From assembly GCF_017068395.1 (NCBI RefSeq), contig NZ_CP070619.1:6572001-6636000 (forward strand): 64,000 bases of DNA. The letters are read 5' to 3'. The translations under genes were made by a program, and so were the position numbers. The DNA is from Rhodococcus pseudokoreensis (GTDB lineage Bacteria; Actinomycetota; Actinomycetes; Mycobacteriales; Mycobacteriaceae). A model generated the notes under the pieces. That model was not told where the DNA came from. It saw nothing but the letters and a program-made list of their open reading frames with translations, and made no database searches. Shown in pieces: positions 56,307-64,000 of the stretch; within the stretch, counting starts at the first letter, position 1, and each line of letters begins with the position of its first letter.

Positions 56307-56549
56307 GTGAGTGCTCACCGCCATCCGATCAGCATCACCAGTGCGTCGGTGTCACTGGACGAACGGCATCGGCTGCGGGTGCGCCGGTACGTGATCGTGT
56401 CGGCAGGCAGGCTTCTCGCATTCGTGCTGTCGGCGGTGGTCTACGGACTCACCGGCAACCCATGGCTGGCGGTGGGGGTCATCGGGATGTCGATTCCCCT
56501 GCCGTGGTTCGTCGCCCTCGTCGTCGACGACCTGCCGCCGTGGGGGTAA
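56307..56549 (+). CDS. DUF3099-like small membrane protein
   Basis: 80 residues with an N-terminal basic region (DERHRLRVRRYVIVS) and two spans. The pattern ITSAS-VSLDER...RRYVI fits DUF3099. Function unknown. Confidence 0.72.
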   Translation: MSAHRHPISITSASVSLDERHRLRVRRYVIVSAGRLLAFVLSAVVYGLTGNPWLAVGVIGMSIPLPWFVALVVDDLPPWG

Positions 56550-56553
56550 GGGT

Positions 56554-57057
56554 TCACCAGAAACGACTGCCGGGTCCGCCCTTGAACGGGCCGGCCACCC
56601 GATCGGTGATCCAGCCGCCGTAGAAGCCCCCTGTCTGGGGTCGCGCCCGCTCGCCGTCGACGAAACAGCCGTCCATCGAAACCGGCGTGACCGCCACGTG
56701 GCCGAGGAGGAGGTCGTAGCGGGCAACCGGCCGCGGATAGTGCCACGCCGCACGCTCGGCGACGTGCTCGCCCGCGACGACGTCGAAATAATCCGCCCGC
56801 CCCTTCCACTCGCACACCGTGCTGCCGGCGACCGGACGCAGGACGCCGTCGGCGAAGCACGACCGCGGCAGGTAGTACGTCGGCGGGTGGCTCGTCTCGA
56901 GCACTTGCAACGAGGTGCGGGTGCGTGCGACGAGTTGGCCGCCGAACCACACCTCCACCAACTCGTCGCTCCGCCGGACCGCGGGCGGACGCGGGTAGTC
57001 CCACACCGACTCCTGCCCCGGACCGACGGGGTCCGGCACCGGACGGCCGCTCGTCAC
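56554..57057 (-). CDS. DUF427 domain protein
   Basis: 167 residues with the DUF427 beta-tandem pattern (VWFGGQLVARTRTSLQVLETSHPPTYYLP, CEWKGRADYFDV, AWHYPRP). Such proteins are small and enzymatic roles are not established. Its GTG overlaps the stop of the upstream hydrolase gene (GTGA), so the two are coupled. Confidence 0.85.
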   Translation of the reverse strand: MTSGRPVPDPVGPGQESVWDYPRPPAVRRSDELVEVWFGGQLVARTRTSLQVLETSHPPTYYLPRSCFADGVLRPVAGSTVCEWKGRADYFDVVAGEHVAERAAWHYPRPVARYDLLLGHVAVTPVSMDGCFVDGERARPQTGGFYGGWITDRVAGPFKGGPGSRFW

Positions 57058-57911
57058 GGCAGATCCGCCGACGCGGTGATCACGGTGCGGTCCGGGTCAC
57101 GCCAGAACGCGGTGATCACGTCGGCGAGCGTGCCCGGATCCGCGATCAGCGGTGTGACGTGGCCGGCGCCGTCCACCGTGGTGGCCGCGGCGTGCGGCAT
57201 CGTCGCCGCGGCGGCCCGTGCCTGCTCGAGGGAGATCATCGTGTCTGCGCGGGGGACGATCATCAGCGTCGGTGCCGCGATCCGGGGGAGCAGGGGGTCC
57301 AGCCCCTCTCGGTGCAGCATGACCGACTGCATCGCCTCGTGCATGCCACGCCGCGGCGACTGCCGGAATGTCCGGGAGACGGCTTGGAACTGTTGCGGGT
57401 GCGTCCGTGAAAGCTCCTTGCCGAGAAGGACGTTCATCACCGCGGTCGTGAGCGGTGGAACCGGCCCGGCGAGGCGGTAGGCCCACACCATCGGCACGAT
57501 CCGGGCGCGTTCCCGGCGGGTGAGGGCTTGGGTCGGCGTCCCGATCGTGACGACGGTGCGGCACCGGTCGGGACTGTGGGCGGCCGCGACGAGTCCGACG
57601 TGCCCACCCCACGCATTGCCCACCCAGTCGACTGGTTCGGTGACGTCGAGCACGTCGAGGACGGCGACGGCTGCCGCGGCGCACTCCTCCACCGTGAACC
57701 GTCGCTGCACGGCGGTGCTCGCCCCGTGGCCGGGTCCGTCGATCGAGATCAGCTGCCGGTGCGCGACCAGGTGGCTGCGCAGGGGAGCCCACGTCGTCGA
57801 GTCGACGAACAGGCTGTGCCACAGGACAGTGGGCGGTCCGCTGCCGGTGACGTGGACGGCGAGGTTCCCGACGCTCGTCGGGATCGTGCGGGTGATCGTT
57901 CGTGTGTCCAT
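57054..57911 (-). CDS. alpha/beta-hydrolase-fold protein lacking the nucleophile
   Basis: About 285 residues. The oxyanion segment (LWHSLFVDSTTW), acid Asp222 in PRADTM and His250 in GAGHVTP fit a hydrolase, but the nucleophile elbow GxSxG reads GNAWGG, with Ala100 in the Ser place (codon GCG). It is either a non-hydrolytic member or uses another residue. Divergent from a MarR gene with an operator-like palindrome between, so it is likely controlled by that MarR. Confidence 0.8.
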   Translation of the reverse strand: MDTRTITRTIPTSVGNLAVHVTGSGPPTVLWHSLFVDSTTWAPLRSHLVAHRQLISIDGPGHGASTAVQRRFTVEECAAAAVAVLDVLDVTEPVDWVGNAWGGHVGLVAAAHSPDRCRTVVTIGTPTQALTRRERARIVPMVWAYRLAGPVPPLTTAVMNVLLGKELSRTHPQQFQAVSRTFRQSPRRGMHEAMQSVMLHREGLDPLLPRIAAPTLMIVPRADTMISLEQARAAAATMPHAAATTVDGAGHVTPLIADPGTLADVITAFWRDPDRTVITASADLP

Positions 57912-57951
57912 GGGATGCCCCAGGTGAGTGTCTTCGAGAATTGCTTCGGAA

Positions 57952-57976
57952 ACCGAAACTTCGGTAACCGTAGTAT
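57952..57976 (+). promoter_or_regulatory. MarR operator-like palindrome and -10 box
   Basis: ACCGAA-AC-TTCGGT (57952-57965) is a perfect inverted repeat, followed by TAGTAT (57971-57976), a fitting -10 for the marR gene with a start about 5 nt before its ATG. A flanking repeat of AACCG extends the site. It lies between the divergent hydrolase and marR genes. Confidence 0.55.
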
Positions 57977-57987
57977 TCTCCTGTGTC

Positions 57988-58446
57988 ATGGAACGGTCAA
58001 GAGGTCTGCCGACCGATCGGCCGGCGGTAGGGCAGTTGCTCGTCCGTCTGCTGCACGAGTTCCGCCGGGAGCTGAGCGAGCCCATGGCCGAGCGGGGGTA
58101 CGGCGACATCCGGCCACCGCATCTGCAGATCTTCGGCAACATCGGCTGGGACGGGCGGCGGCTGACCGAAATCGCCGCCCTGGCCGAATTGAGTCTGTCC
58201 GCCACGTCCGAACTGATCAATGATCTCGCGGAACTCGGGTACGTCGAGCGGGTGCCGGACACGCGGGACCGGCGGGCCAAACTCGTCGTCCCGACCGCGC
58301 GCGGGCGGCAGGCGCTGCAGGACGCCGCCGTCCGGGTCGCCGAGATCGAGCACCACTGGGGCAGCCTCGTCGGCCACGACCGTTTCGACGACGCCTGTCA
58401 CCTGCTCAGTTCGCTGCTCGACGAGCTGAGTCCCGAGGACCGCTAG
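57988..58446 (+). CDS. MarR-family transcriptional regulator
   Basis: 152 residues with a winged helix (LTEIAALAELSLSATSELINDL, GYVERVPDTRDRRAKLV) in MarR style. The ATG at 57988 gives MERSRGLPT. Likely represses itself and the divergent hydrolase. Its last 4 bp overlap the convergent Lrp gene. Confidence 0.86.
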   Translation: MERSRGLPTDRPAVGQLLVRLLHEFRRELSEPMAERGYGDIRPPHLQIFGNIGWDGRRLTEIAALAELSLSATSELINDLAELGYVERVPDTRDRRAKLVVPTARGRQALQDAAVRVAEIEHHWGSLVGHDRFDDACHLLSSLLDELSPEDR

Positions 58447-58922
58447 GCAGGCGGCGGAGCGACCGCTGCGCGGACGAGCTGGTCGTGCCGCAGCGCGATC
58501 TGGGTCTGCGTCGCGATGACCGTCGACGAACGAAGGACGTTGTGCCCGTCGACGATCGAGTTGATCACCCGCTGCAGGTCGGCGTGGGTGCGGGCCACCA
58601 CCCGGACGAGGACGTCGCCGGCGCCGGTGATCGTGTGCGCCTCGAGCACTTCGGGTATGGCGCTCAGGTGCTCGACGACCGCGGCGTGCCCGTTGCCCTG
58701 GGCGATCTCGAGGGTGGCGAACGCGACGACCGGAAACCCGAGCGCCTCCGGGTCGAGGGTCGGTGCCGAACTGGTGATCACGCCGGTGCGTTCGAGCCGG
58801 TCGAGTCGCGCCTGGACGGTGCCGCGGGCCACTCCCAGGCGTCGCGAGGCCTCGAGCACCCCGACCTTCGGTTCGGCGTGGAGCAGGTCCAGCAGTGCGG
58901 CGTCGAGTTGATCGATGTTCAT
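58443..58922 (-). CDS. Lrp/AsnC-family regulator
   Basis: 159 residues: N-terminal HTH (LDAALLDLLHAEPKVGVLEASRRLGVARGTVQ) and C-terminal RAM effector domain (TLEIAQGNGHAAV, AHTITGAGDVLVRVVA). Divergent from HPPD with 115 bp between, so it is probably the amino-acid-sensing regulator of tyrosine catabolism. The ATG at 58922 is used. Confidence 0.87.
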   Translation of the reverse strand: MNIDQLDAALLDLLHAEPKVGVLEASRRLGVARGTVQARLDRLERTGVITSSAPTLDPEALGFPVVAFATLEIAQGNGHAAVVEHLSAIPEVLEAHTITGAGDVLVRVVARTHADLQRVINSIVDGHNVLRSSTVIATQTQIALRHDQLVRAAVAPPPA

Positions 58923-58944
58923 GGCGTCCCTGGTCAATATGTAG

Positions 58945-60246
<1,302 letters not shown>

Positions 60247-60337
60247 ACCTCCGAACGGCACGCGGTGGCAGAGTGATCCTGGCCACCCACTACACCCTGT
60301 CGTTGGCAAATTCGACAGAACTGGGACACTGGAGGCC

Positions 60338-61663
60338 GTGACTGTTTCCTCCGGTGACCCCGACGTGCACGCTTCCCGCTCCGCCCAGCTCTTCGAGAGG
60401 GCTGATCTGGTCATTCCCGGCGGCGTCAACTCCCCGGTGCGGGCCTTCCACTCGGTCGGCGGCACCCCGCGGTTCATCAGGGAAGCGTCCGGCTACACGC
60501 TCACCGACGTCGACGGCAACGACTACGTGGACCTCATCTGCTCCTGGGGGCCGATGATCCTCGGGCACGCGCACCCCGCCGTCGTCGAGGCCGTGCAGAA
60601 GGCGGCCACCACCGGCCTCTCGTTCGGCGCGCCCACCGAGGGTGAGATCGAACTGGCCGAGGAGATCGTCCGCCGCGTCGCGCCGGTGGAGAAGGTGCGG
60701 CTGGTCAACTCCGGCACCGAAGCCACCATGAGCGCCGTCCGCCTCGCCCGCGGATTCACCGGCCGGACCAAGGTCCTCAAGTTCTCCGGCTGCTACCACG
60801 GACACGTCGACGCACTGCTGGCCGACGCCGGTTCGGGACTCGCCACGTTCGGCCTCCCCACGTCGCCCGGCGTGACCGGCGCGCAGGCCGAGGACACCAT
60901 CGTCGTGCCCTACAACGATCTCGACGCCGTCGCTCAGGCGTTCGCCGCGAACGACGGCCAGATCGCGTGCGTCATCACCGAGGCCGCCGCCGGCAACATG
61001 GGCGCGGTGGCGCCGCAGCCCGGATTCAACGAGAGCCTGCGCACGCTGACCCGCGACAACGGCGCGCTGCTCATCATGGACGAGGTGATGACCGGATTCC
61101 GGGTCAGCTCCGCCGGCTGGTACGGACTCGACGGCGTCGCCGGTGACCTCTACACGTTCGGCAAGGTGATGAGCGGCGGTCTGCCCGCCGCGGCGTTCGG
61201 TGGCCGCGCCGACGTCATGGCTCACCTCGCCCCCGCCGGACCCGTCTATCAGGCAGGAACCCTGTCCGGTAACCCCGTCGCCGTCGCCGCCGGGCTCGCC
61301 AGCCTGCGCGCCGCGGACCAGGGCGTGTACGACGCCCTCGAGCGCAACAGCGCCACCCTCCGGACGCTCCTGTCCGACGCACTGACCGCGGCGAGCGTGC
61401 CGCACCGCGTGCAGACCGCGGGCACCATGCTCAGCGTGTTCTTCAGCGAAGACCCGGTCACCAACTACGCCGAGGCCAAGGCCGCGCAGACCTGGCGCTT
61501 CCCGGCCTTCTTCCACGGACTGCTCTCGCGCGGGGTGTACCCGCCGCCGAGCGCGTTCGAGGCGTGGTTCGTCTCCGCCGCCATGGACGACACCGCATTC
61601 TCGATCATCGCCGACGCCCTGCCGCACGCCGCGAAGGCCGCCGCCGCGGCCGTCCAGCCCTGA
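60338..61663 (+). CDS. hemL: glutamate-1-semialdehyde 2,1-aminomutase
   Basis: PLP enzyme forming ALA from the HemA product. 441 residues with [34 protein letters not shown] and the PLP-Lys region [14 protein letters not shown] start. It completes the C5 pathway with hemA/C/D/B upstream. Confidence 0.95.
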   Translation: MTVSSGDPDVHASRSAQLFERADLVIPGGVNSPVRAFHSVGGTPRFIREASGYTLTDVDGNDYVDLICSWGPMILGHAHPAVVEAVQKAATTGLSFGAPTEGEIELAEEIVRRVAPVEKVRLVNSGTEATMSAVRLARGFTGRTKVLKFSGCYHGHVDALLADAGSGLATFGLPTSPGVTGAQAEDTIVVPYNDLDAVAQAFAANDGQIACVITEAAAGNMGAVAPQPGFNESLRTLTRDNGALLIMDEVMTGFRVSSAGWYGLDGVAGDLYTFGKVMSGGLPAAAFGGRADVMAHLAPAGPVYQAGTLSGNPVAVAAGLASLRAADQGVYDALERNSATLRTLLSDALTAASVPHRVQTAGTMLSVFFSEDPVTNYAEAKAAQTWRFPAFFHGLLSRGVYPPPSAFEAWFVSAAMDDTAFSIIADALPHAAKAAAAAVQP

Positions 61664-61742
61664 CGAGTCTTCCCCTCCGGGGGCCGGCGGCCCCGCCGCC
61701 GACACCCACCTGACCTCCCGCCCCGACCCGAGGAACCGCAAC

Positions 61743-62402
61743 GTGACCGAAGCCGATCATCCCGACCACACACAGACCCGCACCATCGTGCACGTGCTCC
61801 GGCACGGCGAGGTGCACAACCCGCGAGGGATCCTCTACGGCAGGCTCCCCGGGTTCCGGCTGTCGGTGACGGGTGAGGCGCAGGCCCGCGCGGTGGCGTC
61901 GGTGCTGGCCAAGCACGACATCACGCACGTGGTGTCGTCGCCGCTGCAGCGGGCACAGGAGACGGCCGCCCCGATCGCCGACGCGCACGGCGTCGACATC
62001 GCGACCGACGAGAACCTCATCGAGGCCGGCAACGAATTCGAGGGACTCAAGGTCTCCGTCGGCGACGGCGCGCTGTCGCGTCCCCGGCACTGGTGGAAAC
62101 TGCGCGACCCGTTCACACCGTCCTGGGGCGAGCCGTACCTGCAGATCGCGCACCGCATGCTGGCCGCCGTCAACACCGCCCGCGTGTCGGCGGTCGGTCA
62201 CGAGGCCGTCGTCGTCAGCCACCAACTCCCCGTCTGGACCCTCCGCCGGTTCCTGCAGGGGGAGCGGCTGTGGCACGATCCGCGCCACCGGCAGTGCGGT
62301 CTCGCGTCGCTGACGTCGCTCGTCTACGAGGGCGACACCCTCATCGACATCGTGTACTCGGAGCCCGCGGGCGCGTCGGATCCGAGGGTGACCGGGGCAT
62401 GA
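61743..62402 (+). CDS. histidine phosphatase family protein
   Basis: 219 residues with the RHG motif (VLRHGEVHNPRGIL) and a second His in VVVSHQLPVWTLR. Phosphoglycerate-mutase-like fold; likely phosphatase. Corresponds to Rv0525 and heads the ccs gene group; stop overlaps the next ATG. Confidence 0.88.
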   Translation: MTEADHPDHTQTRTIVHVLRHGEVHNPRGILYGRLPGFRLSVTGEAQARAVASVLAKHDITHVVSSPLQRAQETAAPIADAHGVDIATDENLIEAGNEFEGLKVSVGDGALSRPRHWWKLRDPFTPSWGEPYLQIAHRMLAAVNTARVSAVGHEAVVVSHQLPVWTLRRFLQGERLWHDPRHRQCGLASLTSLVYEGDTLIDIVYSEPAGASDPRVTGA

Positions 62403-62998
62403 ATCGGGGGCGCTTCGCCGGGCTTCTCGCGGTGATCTGTACGGCCGCGGTGTCGCTGTCGGCGTGTGCGTCCGGCGACGACGCCGTGGCCCAGGGCGGC
62501 ACGTTCGACTTCGTATCGCCGGGCGGTCAGACGGAGATTTTCTACGACCCGCCTGCCGACCGCGGCACCATCGGCACGGTGTCCGGACCCGACCTGATGA
62601 CCGAGGGCAAGACCACCTCGCTCGACGATTTCGAGGGTCAGGTGGTGGTCCTCAACGTGTGGGGCCAGTGGTGCGGGCCGTGCCGCGGTGAGGCGAACGA
62701 CCTCGAGCAGGTGTACGAGGAGACCAAGGACCAGGGCGTGTCGTTCCTCGGGATCAACGTGCGGGACAACCAGCAGGACAAGGCGCAGGACTTCGTGATC
62801 GACAACAAGGTGTCGTACCCGTCGATCTACGACCCCGCCATGCGGACGATGATCGCGCTGGGCCAGAACTACCCCACGAGCGTCATCCCCACCACGATCG
62901 TGCTCGACCGGGAACACCGCGTGGCCGCGGTGTTCCTGAAGGAACTACTGACCGAGGACCTGAAGCCGGTGGTCGAACGGGTGGCGCAGGAATCGTGA
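62399..62998 (+). CDS. ccsX: thioredoxin-like lipoprotein (CcsX/ResA-type)
   Basis: 199 residues. Lipoprotein signal ([10 protein letters not shown], Cys near 23) and a TlpA/ResA domain with redox motif WCGPC (near 95). Extracytoplasmic reductant of apocytochrome c CXXCH cysteines. Translationally linked to the upstream phosphatase and downstream ccdA. Confidence 0.9.
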   Translation: MNRGRFAGLLAVICTAAVSLSACASGDDAVAQGGTFDFVSPGGQTEIFYDPPADRGTIGTVSGPDLMTEGKTTSLDDFEGQVVVLNVWGQWCGPCRGEANDLEQVYEETKDQGVSFLGINVRDNQQDKAQDFVIDNKVSYPSIYDPAMRTMIALGQNYPTSVIPTTIVLDREHRVAAVFLKELLTEDLKPVVERVAQES

Positions 62999-63825
62999 AC
63001 ACCAGCACTGCCCTTCTCGCCGGCGGCGTCGGCGACGCCTTCCAGTCCACCGCGGCAACCGGACCGCTGCTGCTCGCGCTCGGCGCGTGCGTCCTCGCCG
63101 GCCTGGTGTCGTTCGCGTCGCCGTGCGTCGTGCCGCTCGTCCCCGGCTACCTCTCCTACCTCGCGGGTGTCGTCGGTGCGGACGCCCCGGCCGTCACCGC
63201 GGAGGAAGCAGCCACCCGGACGAAGACCGTGTCGGACGGACGGTTGCGGGTCGCGGGCGCCGCGGCCCTGTTCGTCGCCGGATTCACCGTGGTGTTCGTG
63301 CTGGCCACCGCGTCGGTGTTCGGCGCCATCTCGGCCCTCGCGATCAACCGCGACATCCTGATGCGGGTCGGCGGGGTGGTCACCATCGCCATGGGCCTGG
63401 TGTTCATCGGTCTGATCCCGGCCCTGCAGCGGGACACCCGGCTCGAGCCGCGGCGCATCTCCAGCCTGGCCGGGGCGCCTCTGCTCGGTGCCGTGTTCGC
63501 GCTGGGCTGGACCCCGTGCCTCGGCCCGACCCTCGCGGGCGTCATCTCCCTCGCCGCAGGCACCGACGGTGCCACCGCGGCCCGCGGAGTGGCCCTGATC
63601 GTCGCGTACTGCCTCGGCCTCGGGTTGCCGTTCGTGATCCTGGCGCTCGGCTCGTCCCGCGCGCTGCGCGGCGTCGGCTGGCTGCGCCGCAACGCGCGCA
63701 CGATTCAAATCTTTGGCGGAATCATGCTGGTGGCCGTGGGCGTCGCCCTCGTCACCGGCGCGTGGGACCAGTTCGTCGGCTGGGTTCGCGACGCCTTCAT
63801 CTCGGAAGTGACCTTGCCAATATGA
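62995..63825 (+). CDS. ccdA: cytochrome c biogenesis protein CcdA
   Basis: 276 residues, about six to seven spans, with conserved Cys in [12 protein letters not shown] and [10 protein letters not shown]. Carries electrons from cytoplasmic thioredoxin to CcsX. GTG start overlaps the ccsX stop; its stop overlaps resB. Confidence 0.93.
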   Translation: MNTSTALLAGGVGDAFQSTAATGPLLLALGACVLAGLVSFASPCVVPLVPGYLSYLAGVVGADAPAVTAEEAATRTKTVSDGRLRVAGAAALFVAGFTVVFVLATASVFGAISALAINRDILMRVGGVVTIAMGLVFIGLIPALQRDTRLEPRRISSLAGAPLLGAVFALGWTPCLGPTLAGVISLAAGTDGATAARGVALIVAYCLGLGLPFVILALGSSRALRGVGWLRRNARTIQIFGGIMLVAVGVALVTGAWDQFVGWVRDAFISEVTLPI

Positions 63826-64000
63826 GCGACATCCAGACCCCCGAGGCCCCGGAAGCCGCACCGGTGCCCCGTCAATCGTTGCCGGGCCGCGCGTTCGCGG
63901 TGGTCCGTAACACCTGGCGCGGCCTCACGTCGATGCGCACGGCGCTGGTGCTGCTGTTCCTGCTCGCCCTCGCCGCGATCCCGGGCGCGCTGCTGCCGCA
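63822..64000 (+). CDS. resB: ResB-family cytochrome c biogenesis protein (3' truncated)
   Basis: Only the first 59 residues are visible: a Pro-rich tail, then [33 protein letters not shown], the ResB N-terminal span. With CcsA it forms the haem delivery/ligation complex. ATG overlaps the ccdA stop. Confidence 0.85.
   Translation, partial: MSDIQTPEAPEAAPVPRQSLPGRAFAVVRNTWRGLTSMRTALVLLFLLALAAIPGALLP

Overview
The window is high-GC DNA with short intergenic gaps, ATGA/GTGA stop-start overlaps and TANNNT-type -10 boxes. It carries a mycothiol gene (mshA), senX3-regX3, Rex-hemACDB and a Ccs-type cytochrome c maturation locus. This points to a mycolic-acid actinobacterium, most likely Rhodococcus of the jostii/opacus type. 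From about 7 kb to the right edge the order deoC - DUF2993 - DUF2505 - murB - L,D-transpeptidase - SDR - ROK - mshA - YbjN - gpm - senX3 - regX3 - cysteine-cluster protein - ppx - isomerase - proC - HTH - bS22 - epimerase - acyltransferase - serB-like - glutaredoxin - rex - hemACDB - hemL - ccsX - ccdA - resB matches, as I recall it, the Mycobacterium tuberculosis Rv0478-Rv0529 backbone. Rhodococcus-specific insertions interrupt it.

Layout. 1-4.4 kb: tail of a 2Fe-2S reductase, an MFS exporter, an acyl-CoA synthetase and an enoyl-CoA hydratase. 4.4-9.3 kb: nitrilase-family amidohydrolase, purU, a methyltransferase, deoC, a DUF2993 protein and a lone AbiEi-like protein. 9.3-12 kb: a bacterial Ro60/Rsr (TROVE + vWA) gene, preceded by two tandem structured RNA elements that look like Y RNAs with tRNA-like modules, then a methyltransferase-like gene. 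12-16.4 kb: paired DUF2505 genes, murB, a lipoprotein L,D-transpeptidase and an SDR. 16.4-21.4 kb: an insertion with a TauD-type dioxygenase, an MHS transporter and a lipoprotein acylase. 21.6-23.2 kb: a leaderless cysteine-rich leader ORF followed by a ROK regulator. 23.2-28.9 kb: orphan DUF742, isochorismatase, tocopherol-cyclase-like, thioesterase, PIG-L deacetylase, MFS and an alpha/beta hydrolase. 28.9-35.3 kb: mshA, ybjN-like, acyl-CoA ligase, gpmA, senX3-regX3. 35.4-46.6 kb: ppx, proC, bS22, acyltransferase and associated genes. 46.6-52.7 kb: rex-hemA-hemC-hemD-hemB with a Rex operator over the promoter. 52.7-60.3 kb: small membrane proteins, an acyl-CoA oxidase-like enzyme, DUF427, a hydrolase lacking its serine, MarR, Lrp and HPPD. 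60.3-64 kb: hemL, a phosphatase, ccsX, ccdA and the start of resB.

How it fits together: Rex (redox) controls tetrapyrrole synthesis, and the right-edge ccs genes supply the haem-attachment machinery for c-type cytochromes. MshA, GpmA, SenX3-RegX3 and Ppx form a core thiol/phosphate neighbourhood. The most notable locus is 9.26-11.14 kb: Rsr with two tandem Y-RNA-like elements directly in its 5' region. The first is folded as a circularly permuted tRNA; the second as an ordinary cloverleaf-like module. The second most notable is the perfectly leaderless Cys-Cys-Arg-Cys leader peptide upstream of the ROK gene. Several intergenic regions hold unusually long perfect hairpins (12-20 bp), two of them copies of the same dispersed palindrome. 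No CRISPR array, rRNA, true tRNA or insertion sequence was found.
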